A program made the position numbers and the translations under genes. The notes under the pieces were generated by a model. That model was not told the origin of the DNA. It saw nothing but the letters and a program-made list of their open reading frames with translations, and did not search any database. From DASSUW01 sp963811895 (GTDB lineage Bacteria > Actinomycetota > Thermoleophilia > Solirubrobacterales > Solirubrobacteraceae): a stretch of 64,000 bases of DNA. Positions 17,089-24,898 of this stretch are shown piece by piece. The stretch covers positions 124,001-188,000 of the forward strand of contig CAWETE010000005.1 in NCBI GenBank assembly GCA_963811895.1, in the 5' to 3' direction. Position 1 is the stretch's first letter, and each line of letters begins with the position of its first letter.

Positions 17089-18573
17089 ATGGCCACGCTG
17101 ATCGGCGTCGATGTGGGGACGAGCGGCACGCGCGCGCTGGCGGTCACCACCGAGGGCCGCCTGGTGGCCGAGGCGACGCGCCCGCACGAGCTGCTGACGC
17201 CGCGGCCGGGCTGGACGGAGCAGGACCCGGCGGAGTGGTGGGACGCGTGCCGGGCCGCGCTGGCCGAGGTGGCGGCTGCGGCGGACGACGTGGTCGGGCT
17301 GGGCCTCGCCGGCCAGATGCACGGGTCGGTGTTCCTCGACGGCGGCGGCGAGGTGATCCGCCCGGCGCTGCTGTGGAACGACCAGCGCACGGCCGCGCAG
17401 TGCGACGAGATCACCGCGCGGGTCGGCGCCGAGCGGCTGCTCGAGCTGGCCGGCAACCCGGCGCTCACCGGCTTCCAGGCTCCCAAGATCCTGTGGCTGC
17501 GCGACGAGGAGCCCGACGCGTACGCGCGCGTGGCTAGCGTCCTGCTGCCGAAGGACTACGTGCGCTTCATGCTCACCGGCGAGCACGCGACCGACGCCTC
17601 GGACGCGTCGGGCACGCTGCTGCTCGACGTGCGCGCGCGCGACTGGTCGGCGGAGATCCTCGACGCCCTCGAGATCCCGCGCGAGTGGCTGCCTCGCGTG
17701 TGCGAAGGCCCGTCGGTGACCGGCACGCTGCGCGACGAGGTGGCCGACGAGCTGGGGCTCCCGCGCGGGCTGCCGGTGGCGGCGGGCGGCGGCGACAACG
17801 CGGCGGCGGCGGTCGGCGTCGGCGTCGTGCGCGAGGGGTCGGTCTCGACCTCGATCGGCACCAGCGGCGTGCTGTTCGCGCACCGGGACGTCTTCACCCC
17901 CGACCCCTCGGGCCGCGTCCATGCGTTCTGCCACGCGGTGCCCGGCGCGTGGCACCTGATGGCGGTCACGCTGTCGGCGGGAGGCTCGCTGAGCTGGTGG
18001 CGCGAGCGCTTCGACGCCGGCTTCCAGGAGCTGGTCGACGAGGCCGCCGGGGTGGATCCGGGGGCCGAGGGGCTCTTGTTCCTGCCGTACCTCACCGGCG
18101 AGCGCAGCCCGCACCTGGATCCCGATGCCCGCGGTGCTTTCGTGGGCCTCACCCTGCGCCACGGGCGCGCGCATCTGACGCGGGCGGTGATGGAGGGCGT
18201 CGCGTTCTCGATGCGCGACGGGCTCGAGGTCATGCGCGGGCTCGGCACGCCGGACGACGACATGCGGGCGGTCGGCGGCGGCGCGCGGTCGCCGCTGTGG
18301 CTCGCGCTGCAGGCCGACGTCTACGGGCGGGCGGTGCGGCGGACCGAGGTCGACGAGGGGCCGGCCTACGGGGCGGCGCTGCTGGCCGGCGTGGCCGCGG
18401 GCGCGTTCGCGGACGTGGAGGAGGCGAGCGGCCAGGTCCGGCTGCGCGCCGAAGTCACCGAGCCCGACGCCGCGCGCGCGGCGCGGTACGAAGAGCTGTA
18501 CGCGGTCTACCGGTCGCTGTACGGGTCCCTGCGCGACCAGATGCACGAGCTCGGTCGCGTCGCTGCCGTGTGA
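17089..18573 (+). CDS. xylB: Xylulokinase (FGGY family)
   Basis: A 494-residue sugar kinase, normal length for the family. N-terminal ATP/phosphate loop GVDVGTSGTRALAV, substrate segment GLAGQMHGSVFLD with catalytic region LLWNDQRT, and the second signature GLTLRHGRAHLTRAVMEGVAFSMRDGLE; the C-terminal AVGGGARSPLWLALQAD completes the nucleotide site. The MHGSV motif is typical of xylulokinases rather than glycerol or gluconate kinases. It would phosphorylate D-xylulose to enter the pentose phosphate pathway. No xylose isomerase or transporter is adjacent. TAGGCT lies 11 bases before the ATG. Confidence 0.88.
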   Translation: MATLIGVDVGTSGTRALAVTTEGRLVAEATRPHELLTPRPGWTEQDPAEWWDACRAALAEVAAAADDVVGLGLAGQMHGSVFLDGGGEVIRPALLWNDQRTAAQCDEITARVGAERLLELAGNPALTGFQAPKILWLRDEEPDAYARVASVLLPKDYVRFMLTGEHATDASDASGTLLLDVRARDWSAEILDALEIPREWLPRVCEGPSVTGTLRDEVADELGLPRGLPVAAGGGDNAAAAVGVGVVREGSVSTSIGTSGVLFAHRDVFTPDPSGRVHAFCHAVPGAWHLMAVTLSAGGSLSWWRERFDAGFQELVDEAAGVDPGAEGLLFLPYLTGERSPHLDPDARGAFVGLTLRHGRAHLTRAVMEGVAFSMRDGLEVMRGLGTPDDDMRAVGGGARSPLWLALQADVYGRAVRRTEVDEGPAYGAALLAGVAAGAFADVEEASGQVRLRAEVTEPDAARAARYEELYAVYRSLYGSLRDQMHELGRVAAV

Positions 18574-18617
18574 ACCGCCGGTGGCATTCCGCCTCGCCGC
18601 CTGGTTCTCTTGGACGC

Positions 18618-19451
18618 GTGCACGCCCGCGTCGCCGCCGCCGCCGTCCTGCTGGCGCTCGTCGCGGCCGGCGTGGCGGAGGCGCCGCCGCACGTGCAGGT
18701 CGCGCACGCGCGCCCGCCCGTGGCGATCGTCGCCGCTCCGATCGGCGAGCCGCGCCTGGTCGCGCTCGGCGGGATCGACGAGGCGCAGCGGTTCGCACGC
18801 CGGCGCGGCGGCACGATCGGCTTTGCGGTCGCGGTCCCGGGCCGGCGGATCCGGGGCGTGAACATCAACCACCGCTTCTACTCGGCCAGCGTCGTGAAGG
18901 CGATGCTCGCCCTGGCGGTCGTGCGGGCGGCGCCCCGGCGCGATCTGACGGCCGGCGAGCGGGCGCTGCTGCGGCCGATGATCACGGTCTCCGACAACGC
19001 CGCGGCTTCCACCGTGTACGCGCGCGTGGGCCGGGACGCCCTGCTCCGGATCGCGCGGGCGGCGGGCATGACGCGCTTCGACGTCGGCTTCAACTGGGCC
19101 GACGCGCTGCTCACCGCGCACGACCAGGCGCGGCTGTTCCTGCGCATCGACCGGCTGGCACCGCGCCGGCATCGCGCCTACCTGCGCGACCTGCTGGGCT
19201 CGATCGTGTCTTGGCAGCGCTGGGGGATCGCGCCGGTGGCCGAGGAGCGCGGGTTCCACATCATGTTCAAGGGCGGCTGGCGGATCGGCATCTTCCACCA
19301 GGTCGCGCTGCTCGAGCGCGACGACCGGCGCATCGCCCTGGCGGTGCTGACCAGCGGCACCGAGCACGGCTACGGCCGCGAGACGCAGGCCGGGATCGCC
19401 GCGCGGGTGCTGTCGCGCCCGGTCAGCCGGCCGGCCGCAGGCGGAGCTTGA
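18618..19451 (+). CDS. Exported class A beta-lactamase-like serine hydrolase
   Basis: A 277-residue protein with an N-terminal signal segment (VAAAAVLLALVAAGVAEA). The active-site motif SVVK (FYSASVVKAMLALAV, SxxK) and SDN (ITVSDNAAAS) are present; a later MFKGGWRIG takes the place of the KTG strand. This is the PF13354 group that contains class A beta-lactamases and related penicillin-interacting hydrolases; resistance activity should not be assumed. The GTG at 18618 starts the signal peptide; a GTG at 18570 overlaps the xylulokinase stop (GTGA) and would add 16 residues, so the start is uncertain. Convergent 29-base overlap with the YceI gene. Confidence 0.75.
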   Translation: MHARVAAAAVLLALVAAGVAEAPPHVQVAHARPPVAIVAAPIGEPRLVALGGIDEAQRFARRRGGTIGFAVAVPGRRIRGVNINHRFYSASVVKAMLALAVVRAAPRRDLTAGERALLRPMITVSDNAAASTVYARVGRDALLRIARAAGMTRFDVGFNWADALLTAHDQARLFLRIDRLAPRRHRAYLRDLLGSIVSWQRWGIAPVAEERGFHIMFKGGWRIGIFHQVALLERDDRRIALAVLTSGTEHGYGRETQAGIAARVLSRPVSRPAAGGA

Positions 19452-20085
19452 ACTCGAGCGTGCCCTCGTCCTCGACGGTCACGACGCCGGCCACGCTCGG
19501 CGGCTCGATCTGGAAGTCCGCGAAGGCGATCGGGGCCTCGCCGACGAGCTCGATCGTGTCGCCGCCGAGCCGCTGAGCGCTCACCTTGACGGTGACCGGC
19601 TGCGTCTCGCCGTGCAGCGTCAGCTCGCCGCGCACCCGCTGGTTGCGGCGCGTCAGGTCGACGGGCTCGCTGAGCTGGAACTGCGCGTCAGGGAAGCGAT
19701 CGGTCTCGATGCCGCGTGTGCGCAGGGCGTCGTCGCGCCGCGACTCGTCGGAGCGCAGCGTGCTCATGTCGGCCTCGAGCACCGCGCCGGCGATCCGGTC
19801 GCCCTCGACGTTGAGGCCTCCGCCGACTTCGCCGGTCCGCCCGACGGCGTCGGCGACGCCGATGCTCGCGAACTCCTCGCGCACGCGATAGCCGACGAAC
19901 GTCTCTGCGCCCTGGGCGACCACCCAGCTCGCCGCGTCCGTCGCGGGGGTCGCGGTCGACGCGGGCTCCTCGTCCGAGAGCGTGGGCGGGGGAGGCGCGT
20001 CGCCGCCGCGCAGGGCGAAGACCGCGAAGGCGCCGCCCACGACGAGGACGAGGACCGTCGCGACGATGATCAGCCGGCGTGCCAT
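19423..20085 (-). CDS. Membrane-anchored YceI-family protein
   Basis: A 220-residue protein: one N-terminal transmembrane anchor (LIIVATVLVLVVGGAFAVFAL), a Pro/Thr-rich linker to about residue 55, then an YceI lipocalin-like barrel (FVGYRVREEFASIGVADAVGRT, LRSDESRRDDALRT, FPDAQFQLSEPV, LTLHGETQPVTVKVSA). YceI proteins bind amphiphilic isoprenoids, sometimes in respiratory or stress contexts. AGGA 8 bases before the ATG at 20085 favours that start over the ATG at 20094. Two direct repeats of CTTACCCG with 11-bp period lie just upstream and may bind a response regulator. Confidence 0.8.
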   Translation of the reverse strand: MARRLIIVATVLVLVVGGAFAVFALRGGDAPPPPTLSDEEPASTATPATDAASWVVAQGAETFVGYRVREEFASIGVADAVGRTGEVGGGLNVEGDRIAGAVLEADMSTLRSDESRRDDALRTRGIETDRFPDAQFQLSEPVDLTRRNQRVRGELTLHGETQPVTVKVSAQRLGGDTIELVGEAPIAFADFQIEPPSVAGVVTVEDEGTLEFKLRLRPAG

Positions 20086-20106
20086 GGCGCCCATCCTGGC
20101 CGATCG

Positions 20107-20128
20107 CGGGTAAGCCTCGGGTAAGACC
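20107..20128 (-). promoter_or_regulatory. 11-bp-period direct repeat facing the YceI gene
   Basis: Minus strand CTTACCCGAGG then CTTACCCGCGA: the octamer CTTACCCG occurs twice with an 11-bp period. Such spacing is typical of winged-helix response-regulator sites. It differs in sequence from the CAGG-type repeats that lie 10 bases further away. Confidence 0.35.
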
Positions 20129-20137
20129 GGCGGTTCT

Positions 20138-20196
20138 CAGGATCCTCCCAGGATTCTCCGAGGATCCTCACAACGCGCAGATCGATACTGATGGCC
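20138..20196 (+). promoter_or_regulatory. Response-regulator box and promoter (site A)
   Basis: Three tandem 11-mers, CAGGATCCTCC, CAGGATTCTCC and GAGGATCCTCA (20138-20170), then exactly 13 bases, the hexamer GATACT (20184-20189), 7 bases and the ATG at 20197. Two further sites at 26.8 kb have the same layout. The position is that of an OmpR-family activator box, and the operon encodes such a regulator. Confidence 0.65.
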
Positions 20197-20898
20197 ATGA
20201 CACGACGGCTGGATCGCAGGCAGGCACTGGGAGCGTTCGGGACGGTGAGCCTGGGCGCCCTGCTGGCCGCCTGCGGCAGCGACCGCGTCGAGACGACCGA
20301 CGGCGGCACCGCGACCGTCGAGCCCGAGACCACCACCTCGCCCGACACCGCGAGCCGCTTCGGCGACGAGTCCAACTGCACGCTGACCCCCGAGATGACC
20401 GAGGGCCCGTACTACTTCGACGCCGACAAGATCCGCAGCGACATCCGCGACGGGCACGACGGCGCGCGGCTGGACCTCGCGCTGCGGGTGCGCGACGCTT
20501 CGTGCTCGCCTCTGGCCAACGCCGTCGTCGATCTCTGGCACTGCGACGCCGAGGGCGCCTACTCCGAAGAGGGCGATCCGTTCCTGCGCGGCGCCCAGGT
20601 GACCAACAAGGACGGCATCGCGGAGTTCACGACGATCTATCCCGGCTGGTACCAGGGCCGGACGGTGCACATCCATGCCAAGGTGCACCTCGACTCGTCG
20701 ACCGTGCTGACGACCCAGCTCTTCTTCGACGACGCGGTGACCGACCGCGTCTTCGCGGCCACGCCGTACAGCTCGCGCGGCGAGCGCGAGATGCGCAACG
20801 ACGGCGACGGGATCTTCGACGAGGCCCTCGTGCTGGATCTCTCGCGCGAGGACGACGGCTACCTGGGGACGATCTCCTTCGATGTCGCAGCCAGCTGA
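20197..20898 (+). CDS. Tat-type lipoprotein related to intradiol dioxygenases
   Basis: A 233-residue protein. The N-terminus has a twin-arginine motif (LDRRQALGAFG) and a lipobox (LLAACGS), so it is probably exported folded and lipid-anchored. The body matches intradiol ring-cleavage dioxygenases (PF00775): the iron ligands expected are Tyr in MTEGPYYFDAD, Tyr in TIYPGWYQGRT, and the two His of VHIHAKV; DLWHCDAEGAYS is a family signature. Secreted members of this group are common in actinobacteria and their substrates are mostly unknown. The start at 20197 is 7 bases after GATACT; an ATG at 20191 is possible. It leads an operon with the response regulator and kinase. Confidence 0.8.
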   Translation: MTRRLDRRQALGAFGTVSLGALLAACGSDRVETTDGGTATVEPETTTSPDTASRFGDESNCTLTPEMTEGPYYFDADKIRSDIRDGHDGARLDLALRVRDASCSPLANAVVDLWHCDAEGAYSEEGDPFLRGAQVTNKDGIAEFTTIYPGWYQGRTVHIHAKVHLDSSTVLTTQLFFDDAVTDRVFAATPYSSRGEREMRNDGDGIFDEALVLDLSREDDGYLGTISFDVAAS

Positions 20899-21580
20899 AC
20901 CGCGCGTGCTCGTCGTCGACGACGAGCCCAACATCGTCGACGTCGTCACCATGGCGCTGCGCTTCCAGGGCTTCGCCGTGGAGTCGGCGGGCACCGGGGC
21001 CGCGGCGATCGCCGCCGTGTCGGACTTCCGGCCCGACCTGATCGTGCTCGACGTGATGCTGCCCGACATGGAGGGCTTCGACGTCGCGGAGCGGCTCGGC
21101 GCCCAGCGCAACCGCGTCCCGATCATCTTCCTCACCGCGCGCGACGCGACCGACGACAAGATCCGCGGGCTGACCCTGGGCGGCGACGACTACGTGACGA
21201 AGCCGTTCAGCCTCGAGGAGCTCGTCGCGCGGATCCGCTCGATCCTGCGGCGGGCGGGGCTCGCCGAGCCCGAGTCCAGCCGCCTGACCTTCGAGGACCT
21301 CGAGCTCGACGAGGAGACGCGCGAGGTCGTGCGCGGCGGCGCGCACGTCGACCTGACGGCCACCGAGTACCGGCTGCTGCGCTATCTGCTGCTCAACCCG
21401 CGCCGGGTGCTCACGCGCGCGCAGCTGCTCGAGCACGTGTGGGACTACGACTTCGGCGGCGACGCTCGCGTGCTGGAGACCTACGTGAGCTACCTGCGCA
21501 AGAAGCTCGACGCCCACGGGCCGCCGTTGATCCACACGGTCCGAGGCGTCGGCTACGCGCTGCGGCCGCCGCGCACGTGA
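20882..21580 (+). CDS. OmpR-family response regulator
   Basis: A 232-residue two-domain regulator. The receiver domain (~8-122) has acidic pocket DDE, phosphoacceptor Asp in VLDVMLPDMEG, conserved Thr in FLTARDA and Lys in VTKPFS. The winged-helix domain (~135-228) shows LTATEYRLLRYLLLNPRRVLTRAQLLEHVW and the recognition part VLETYVSYLRKKLD with HTVRGVGYAL. It overlaps the upstream lipoprotein gene by 17 bases and the kinase gene by one base (TGATG). It is the natural candidate to bind the CAGGnnnCTCC 11-mers at 20.1 and 26.8 kb. Confidence 0.92.
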   Translation: MSQPAEPRVLVVDDEPNIVDVVTMALRFQGFAVESAGTGAAAIAAVSDFRPDLIVLDVMLPDMEGFDVAERLGAQRNRVPIIFLTARDATDDKIRGLTLGGDDYVTKPFSLEELVARIRSILRRAGLAEPESSRLTFEDLELDEETREVVRGGAHVDLTATEYRLLRYLLLNPRRVLTRAQLLEHVWDYDFGGDARVLETYVSYLRKKLDAHGPPLIHTVRGVGYALRPPRT

Positions 21581-23016
21581 TGGCATCGCTACGGACACGG
21601 CTGCTCGTGGCCGTGCTGGCGATCACGGCGGCCGGCCTGCTGCTGCTCGCCGGCATCACCTACTTCGGGCAGCGCTCGTTCCTGCTCGACCGGCTCGACG
21701 ATCAGATCGCGCACGCGCCGCCGGCCGCCGCGGACGCGCTCGGAAGCGGGGGCGGCGGGCCGCGGCCCGGGCCGCCGGGCGGGGCGGGTGGGCCGGGTGG
21801 CGGCGGGCCGGGCAGCGGGCTGCCTCCGGGAACCTACGTCGAGCACCGCGACGCCGACGGGAACGTCGAGGACTCGCAGGTCTTCGACTACGAGCAGGAC
21901 ACCACCGCCGATCCGGCGCTGCCGGCGGACATGCCCGTGGGCGAGGCCTTCACGGTCGACGGCGAGAACGGCGACGACAACAGCTACCGCGTGTACGCCG
22001 AGCCCGACCGCTTCGGCAGCGGCGTCACCGTGGTGGCGGCGCCATTGACCGAGATCGAGGCCACTCTGCATCGTCTGCTGCTGCTCGAGTCGCTCGTGAT
22101 CGGCGGCGTGCTGCTGCTGCTCGGGTTCGTCGCATGGGCGGTGGTCCGCGTCGGCCTCCTGCCTTTGGATCGCATCGGCCACACGGCGGGCGCGATCGCC
22201 GGCGGCGACCTCTCGCACCGCGTCGAGTCCGTCGACCCGCGCAGCGAGGTGGGCCGGCTCGGCATCGCCTTCAACGCGATGCTCGACCGGCTCGAGGGCG
22301 CGTTCACCCAGCGGCAGGCGAGCGAGGACCGGCTCCGCCGCTTCCTGGCCGACGCCTCGCACGAGCTTCGTACTCCTCTGGCGTCGATCCGGGGGTATGC
22401 CGAGCTGTTCCGGATGGGCGCGGCGCGGTCGCCCGAGGATGTCGAGAAGGCGATGCGGAGGATCGAGGACGAGGCCGCGCGTATGGGCGTGCTCGTCGAG
22501 GACCTGCTCACGCTGGCCCGGCTCGACGAGATCGCCGAGGCGCCGCACACCTCCGTCGACGTCGCCGCGCTGGCGGGCGACGCGGTCGACGATGCGCGCG
22601 CGGTCGCGCCCGAGCGGGCGATCGCGCTGTCGTCGTCCTTGGATGGTGGCGCCGTGGTGCTGGGTGACGCGCACCAGCTCCGGCAGGTCTTCGCGAACCT
22701 GCTGCGCAACGCGCTGGTGCACACGCCGGCCGGCACGCCGATCGACGTTGGCGTGGGGTTGGCCGACGCGTCGGTGCGCGTGGACGTGCGCGATCACGGG
22801 CCCGGCCTGCCCGCCGGCGATCCTGGGGCGCTGTTCGAGCGCTTCTGGCGGGCCGAGGGCGGCCGGGAGCGCGGCAAGGCCGGTGCGGGGCTGGGGCTCG
22901 CGATCGTGGCGGCGATCGTGGATGCTCACGGGGGGACGGTGTCGGCCGCGGATGCGCCGGATGGGGGTGCCGTGTTCTCGGTGTCGCTGCCGGCGTCCGG
23001 CGCCGGGCACACCTGA
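21580..23016 (+). CDS. Sensor histidine kinase
   Basis: A 478-residue membrane kinase. TM1 at ~8-28; extracytoplasmic region ~29-165 that begins with a Gly/Pro-rich stretch (about residues 50-80) followed by an acidic segment; TM2 at ~170-190; HAMP to ~245; dimerisation/phosphorylation helix FLADASHELRTPLASIRGYAEL with the phospho-His; ATPase domain with N box FANLLRNALVHTP, G1 DHGPGLP and G2 GAGLGLAIV. It pairs with the overlapping response-regulator gene. The signal sensed is unknown; the acidic, glycine-rich exterior could bind cations or cationic peptides, which is only a guess. Confidence 0.92.
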   Translation: MASLRTRLLVAVLAITAAGLLLLAGITYFGQRSFLLDRLDDQIAHAPPAAADALGSGGGGPRPGPPGGAGGPGGGGPGSGLPPGTYVEHRDADGNVEDSQVFDYEQDTTADPALPADMPVGEAFTVDGENGDDNSYRVYAEPDRFGSGVTVVAAPLTEIEATLHRLLLLESLVIGGVLLLLGFVAWAVVRVGLLPLDRIGHTAGAIAGGDLSHRVESVDPRSEVGRLGIAFNAMLDRLEGAFTQRQASEDRLRRFLADASHELRTPLASIRGYAELFRMGAARSPEDVEKAMRRIEDEAARMGVLVEDLLTLARLDEIAEAPHTSVDVAALAGDAVDDARAVAPERAIALSSSLDGGAVVLGDAHQLRQVFANLLRNALVHTPAGTPIDVGVGLADASVRVDVRDHGPGLPAGDPGALFERFWRAEGGRERGKAGAGLGLAIVAAIVDAHGGTVSAADAPDGGAVFSVSLPASGAGHT

Positions 23017-23024
23017 ACTGCGGC

Positions 23025-23043
23025 TGGGTAGGGCGGCCGGCCG
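23025..23043 (+). repeat. Dispersed 19-bp repeat, copy 1
   Basis: GAACTGCGGCTGGGTAGGG occurs here, beginning at the kinase stop codon, and again at 53005-53023 in another intergenic region. The identity ends abruptly on both sides. It may be a short genome-wide intergenic element. Confidence 0.45.
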
Positions 23044-23125
23044 TCCGCGGGAGTGGTGGGCGGGTCCTCCGCGGGGGCGTGCGGGCGCGCCTTCCGGGCT
23101 GGTCGGTGCCGTCCGGTGCGGGACA

Positions 23126-23146
23126 TAGGATACGAACATGTGTTCG
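23126..23146 (+). promoter_or_regulatory. LexA (SOS) box over the start of the DUF222-HNH gene
   Basis: CGAACATGTGTTCG (23133-23146) fits the Gram-positive/actinobacterial LexA consensus CGAACRNRYGTTCG at every position. It spans the ATG at 23138. A TAGGAT hexamer (23126-23131) lies 6 bases before that ATG, so bound LexA would cover the start site. Several 13E12-family genes of Mycobacterium tuberculosis are known to carry LexA sites. Confidence 0.7.
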
Positions 23147-24532
23147 CAAGTGATATTGGGGCGGTCGGACGGAACGAAGCCGCTGGAGGTTCTGGAGCGG
23201 GAGATCACGTCGCTCGCCACGCAGATCCATGCCGCCACCTGCCGGTGGCTGTGTCTCGTGGGCGAGTACGACGCGCGCGAGGGCTGGGCGACCTGGGGCG
23301 CCAAGACGTGTGCGCAGTGGGTGGCCCTGCAGTGCGGGATCGCGCCGGGGTCGGCGCGCGAGCACGTTCGCGTGGCCCGGCGGCTGCGCGAGCTGCCGCT
23401 GATCCGGGCGGCGTTCGCCGAAGGGGAGCTGAGCTACTCGAAGGTGCGCGCGCTCACGCGCGTGGAGAACGTCGAGCGCGAGCAGGACCTGCTCGACCTG
23501 GCGCGGCACGCGACGGCCTCGCAGCTGGATCGCCTGCTGAGGGCGTATCACGGTGTCGTCGCGGCCGAGCGGGCGGCCGCCGGAGAGCCGCCCGAGCGGT
23601 GGATCACGTTCGACCACGCGGACGACGGGAGCCTGCTCCTGCGCGGTCGCCTGCCGGCCGAGGAGGGCGCGCTGGTCATGGCCGCGATCGAGGCCGCGCG
23701 GGATCGGCTCGCACAGCGGGACGTTCCCGCGGGAACGCCCGACGGTCGCGAGGTGGACGTTCCCGCGGGAACGCGTGACGGTGGCGGGTCGGACGTTCCC
23801 GCGGGAACGCCTGACGGTGGCGACGTTCCCGCGGGAACGCCTCGGCGCAGCCCTGGCGAGGCGCGCGCCGACGCGCTCGTCGCGATCGCGGACTCGTTCC
23901 TCGGCGGCGGCCCCGAGGCGCCGCGGACGGGCGGCGACCGCTACCAGGTGGTCGTGCACGCCGATGCCGCCGCGCTGTCGGGCGAGGAGCCGGGCGGGCG
24001 GTGCGAGCTCGACGACGGCTCGCCGCTCGCGATCGAGACCGCGCGCCGGCTCGCGTGCGATGCGTCGCTCGTGCAGCTGCTCGAGCGGGACGGGCAGCCG
24101 CTGCGGATCGGGCGCAAGACGCGCACCATCCCGCCTGCCCTGCGGCGGGCGCTGAACGCGCGTGACCGGGGCTGCCGCTTCCCGGGATGCGGGTCGCGGC
24201 GGTTCCTCGACGCGCATCACATCGAGCACTGGGCGGACGGAGGGGCGACGGACCTCGACAACCTGGTCCATCTCTGCGGATACCACCATCGCCTCCTCCA
24301 CGAGGGCGGCTATCGGATCGCGCGCACGGCGGGCGGTGGGATCGCCTTCCACCGGCGGGACGGGCGGCCGATCCAGGCGTGCCGGGTGCGCGGCCGTCCG
24401 GCGAAGCTGCCGTCGACGCGGCGGCCCGACGCCTGCGTGGCGCTCTCCCACGACCGGCTCGACCTCGGGTACGGCGTCGAGGCCCTGCTGACGTTCGCTC
24501 CGATCGCGACGGGAGAGCCGCCGGGGATCTGA
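23138..24532 (+). CDS. DUF222 - HNH endonuclease (13E12 family)
   Basis: A 464-residue protein. The N-terminal ~200 residues are the helical DUF222 domain (WATWGAKTCAQWVALQCGIAP, RRLRELPLIRAAFAEGELSYSKVRALTRV). Residues ~198-235 are a linker made of DVPAGTxDG repeats. The C-terminal HNH nuclease motif runs ARDRGCRFPGCGSRRFLDAHH ... HWADGGATDLDNLVHLCGYHHRLLHEGGYRI, with zinc-type Cys pairs and the HH, N and H residues in place. The family is multicopy in actinobacteria; its function is not established. A LexA box covers the start codon, suggesting induction by DNA damage. Four identical palindromes in the linker DNA are described separately. Confidence 0.85.
   Translation: MCSQVILGRSDGTKPLEVLEREITSLATQIHAATCRWLCLVGEYDAREGWATWGAKTCAQWVALQCGIAPGSAREHVRVARRLRELPLIRAAFAEGELSYSKVRALTRVENVEREQDLLDLARHATASQLDRLLRAYHGVVAAERAAAGEPPERWITFDHADDGSLLLRGRLPAEEGALVMAAIEAARDRLAQRDVPAGTPDGREVDVPAGTRDGGGSDVPAGTPDGGDVPAGTPRRSPGEARADALVAIADSFLGGGPEAPRTGGDRYQVVVHADAAALSGEEPGGRCELDDGSPLAIETARRLACDASLVQLLERDGQPLRIGRKTRTIPPALRRALNARDRGCRFPGCGSRRFLDAHHIEHWADGGATDLDNLVHLCGYHHRLLHEGGYRIARTAGGGIAFHRRDGRPIQACRVRGRPAKLPSTRRPDACVALSHDRLDLGYGVEALLTFAPIATGEPPGI
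23722..23839 (+). repeat. Four in-frame copies of a 16-bp perfect palindrome
   Basis: CGTTCCCGCGGGAACG occurs at 23722, 23758, 23794 and 23824 (spacings 36, 36 and 30), always in the same reading frame so that each copy encodes VPAG within DVPAGT. The sequence between copies varies (PDGRE, RDGGGS, PDGG), so the palindromes are better conserved than the spacers. Confidence 0.8.
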
Positions 24533-24535
24533 TCG

Positions 24536-24841
24536 TCAGCCGTCAAGCAGCCGGCGGACCGAGGCGACCTTGTCGTCGAGCGTCTGCTCGCGGTCGCGGC
24601 GCTCGTCGAGCTTGAGCACCGTGTACACGCGCGGCACGCCCTGCTCGAACGGCACCGCGTGGAGCTCGGCGACGATCGCGAGGATGTCCTCGGTGCTGCC
24701 CTCGAGCGAGGTGCCCATGGCGTGGAGGGAGAAGCGGACGCGGTCCTGGGCCTCGAGGCGGCGGTGGATCTCGGCGATGTACGCCGACGCGCTCGCGTCG
24801 GGCCGGCCGAGGGCGATGACGGTGAGATCGGCGGTGGCCAC
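24536..24841 (-). CDS. MTH1187-family thiamine-binding protein
   Basis: A 101-residue protein of the MTH1187/YkoF-like ferredoxin fold (PF01910): ADLTVIALGRPDASASAYIAEIHRRLE, FSLHAMGTSLEGSTEDILAIVAELH, GVPRVYTVLKLDERRD. Members bind thiamine or related small ligands. The GTG at 24841 is preceded by TAGCCT and 8 bases, a leaderless arrangement. A GTG at 24862 would start inside the upstream hairpin and is less likely. Convergent with the HNH gene, three bases apart. Confidence 0.8.
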   Translation of the reverse strand: MATADLTVIALGRPDASASAYIAEIHRRLEAQDRVRFSLHAMGTSLEGSTEDILAIVAELHAVPFEQGVPRVYTVLKLDERRDREQTLDDKVASVRRLLDG

Positions 24842-24858
24842 GGGCGGCGAGGCTAGCG

Positions 24859-24891
24859 GCACGGCGCGACCGCGGGGCGGCCGCGCCGTGC
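24859..24891 (-). terminator. Hairpin after the helical-repeat gene
   Basis: The arms GCACGGCGCG and CGCGCCGTGC pair over 10 bp, then 3 more after a mismatch. It begins 8 bases after the stop of the upstream minus-strand gene and separates it from the thiamine-binding-protein gene. Confidence 0.6.
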
Positions 24892-24898
24892 GCGCGGA

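Noticed and set aside
18618..19451. Antibiotic-resistance beta-lactamase
   Set aside because: SxxK and SDN are shared by many exported serine hydrolases and the KTG motif is replaced, so a resistance role is not supported by sequence alone.
18581..19576. Alternative plus-strand frame over the serine hydrolase
   Set aside because: It has no recognisable protein pattern, whereas the other frame shows SxxK and SDN motifs.
23722..23839. CRISPR-like array of four repeats
   Set aside because: Repeats are 16 bp with 14-20-bp spacers, lie in frame within a coding sequence, and no cas genes are near.
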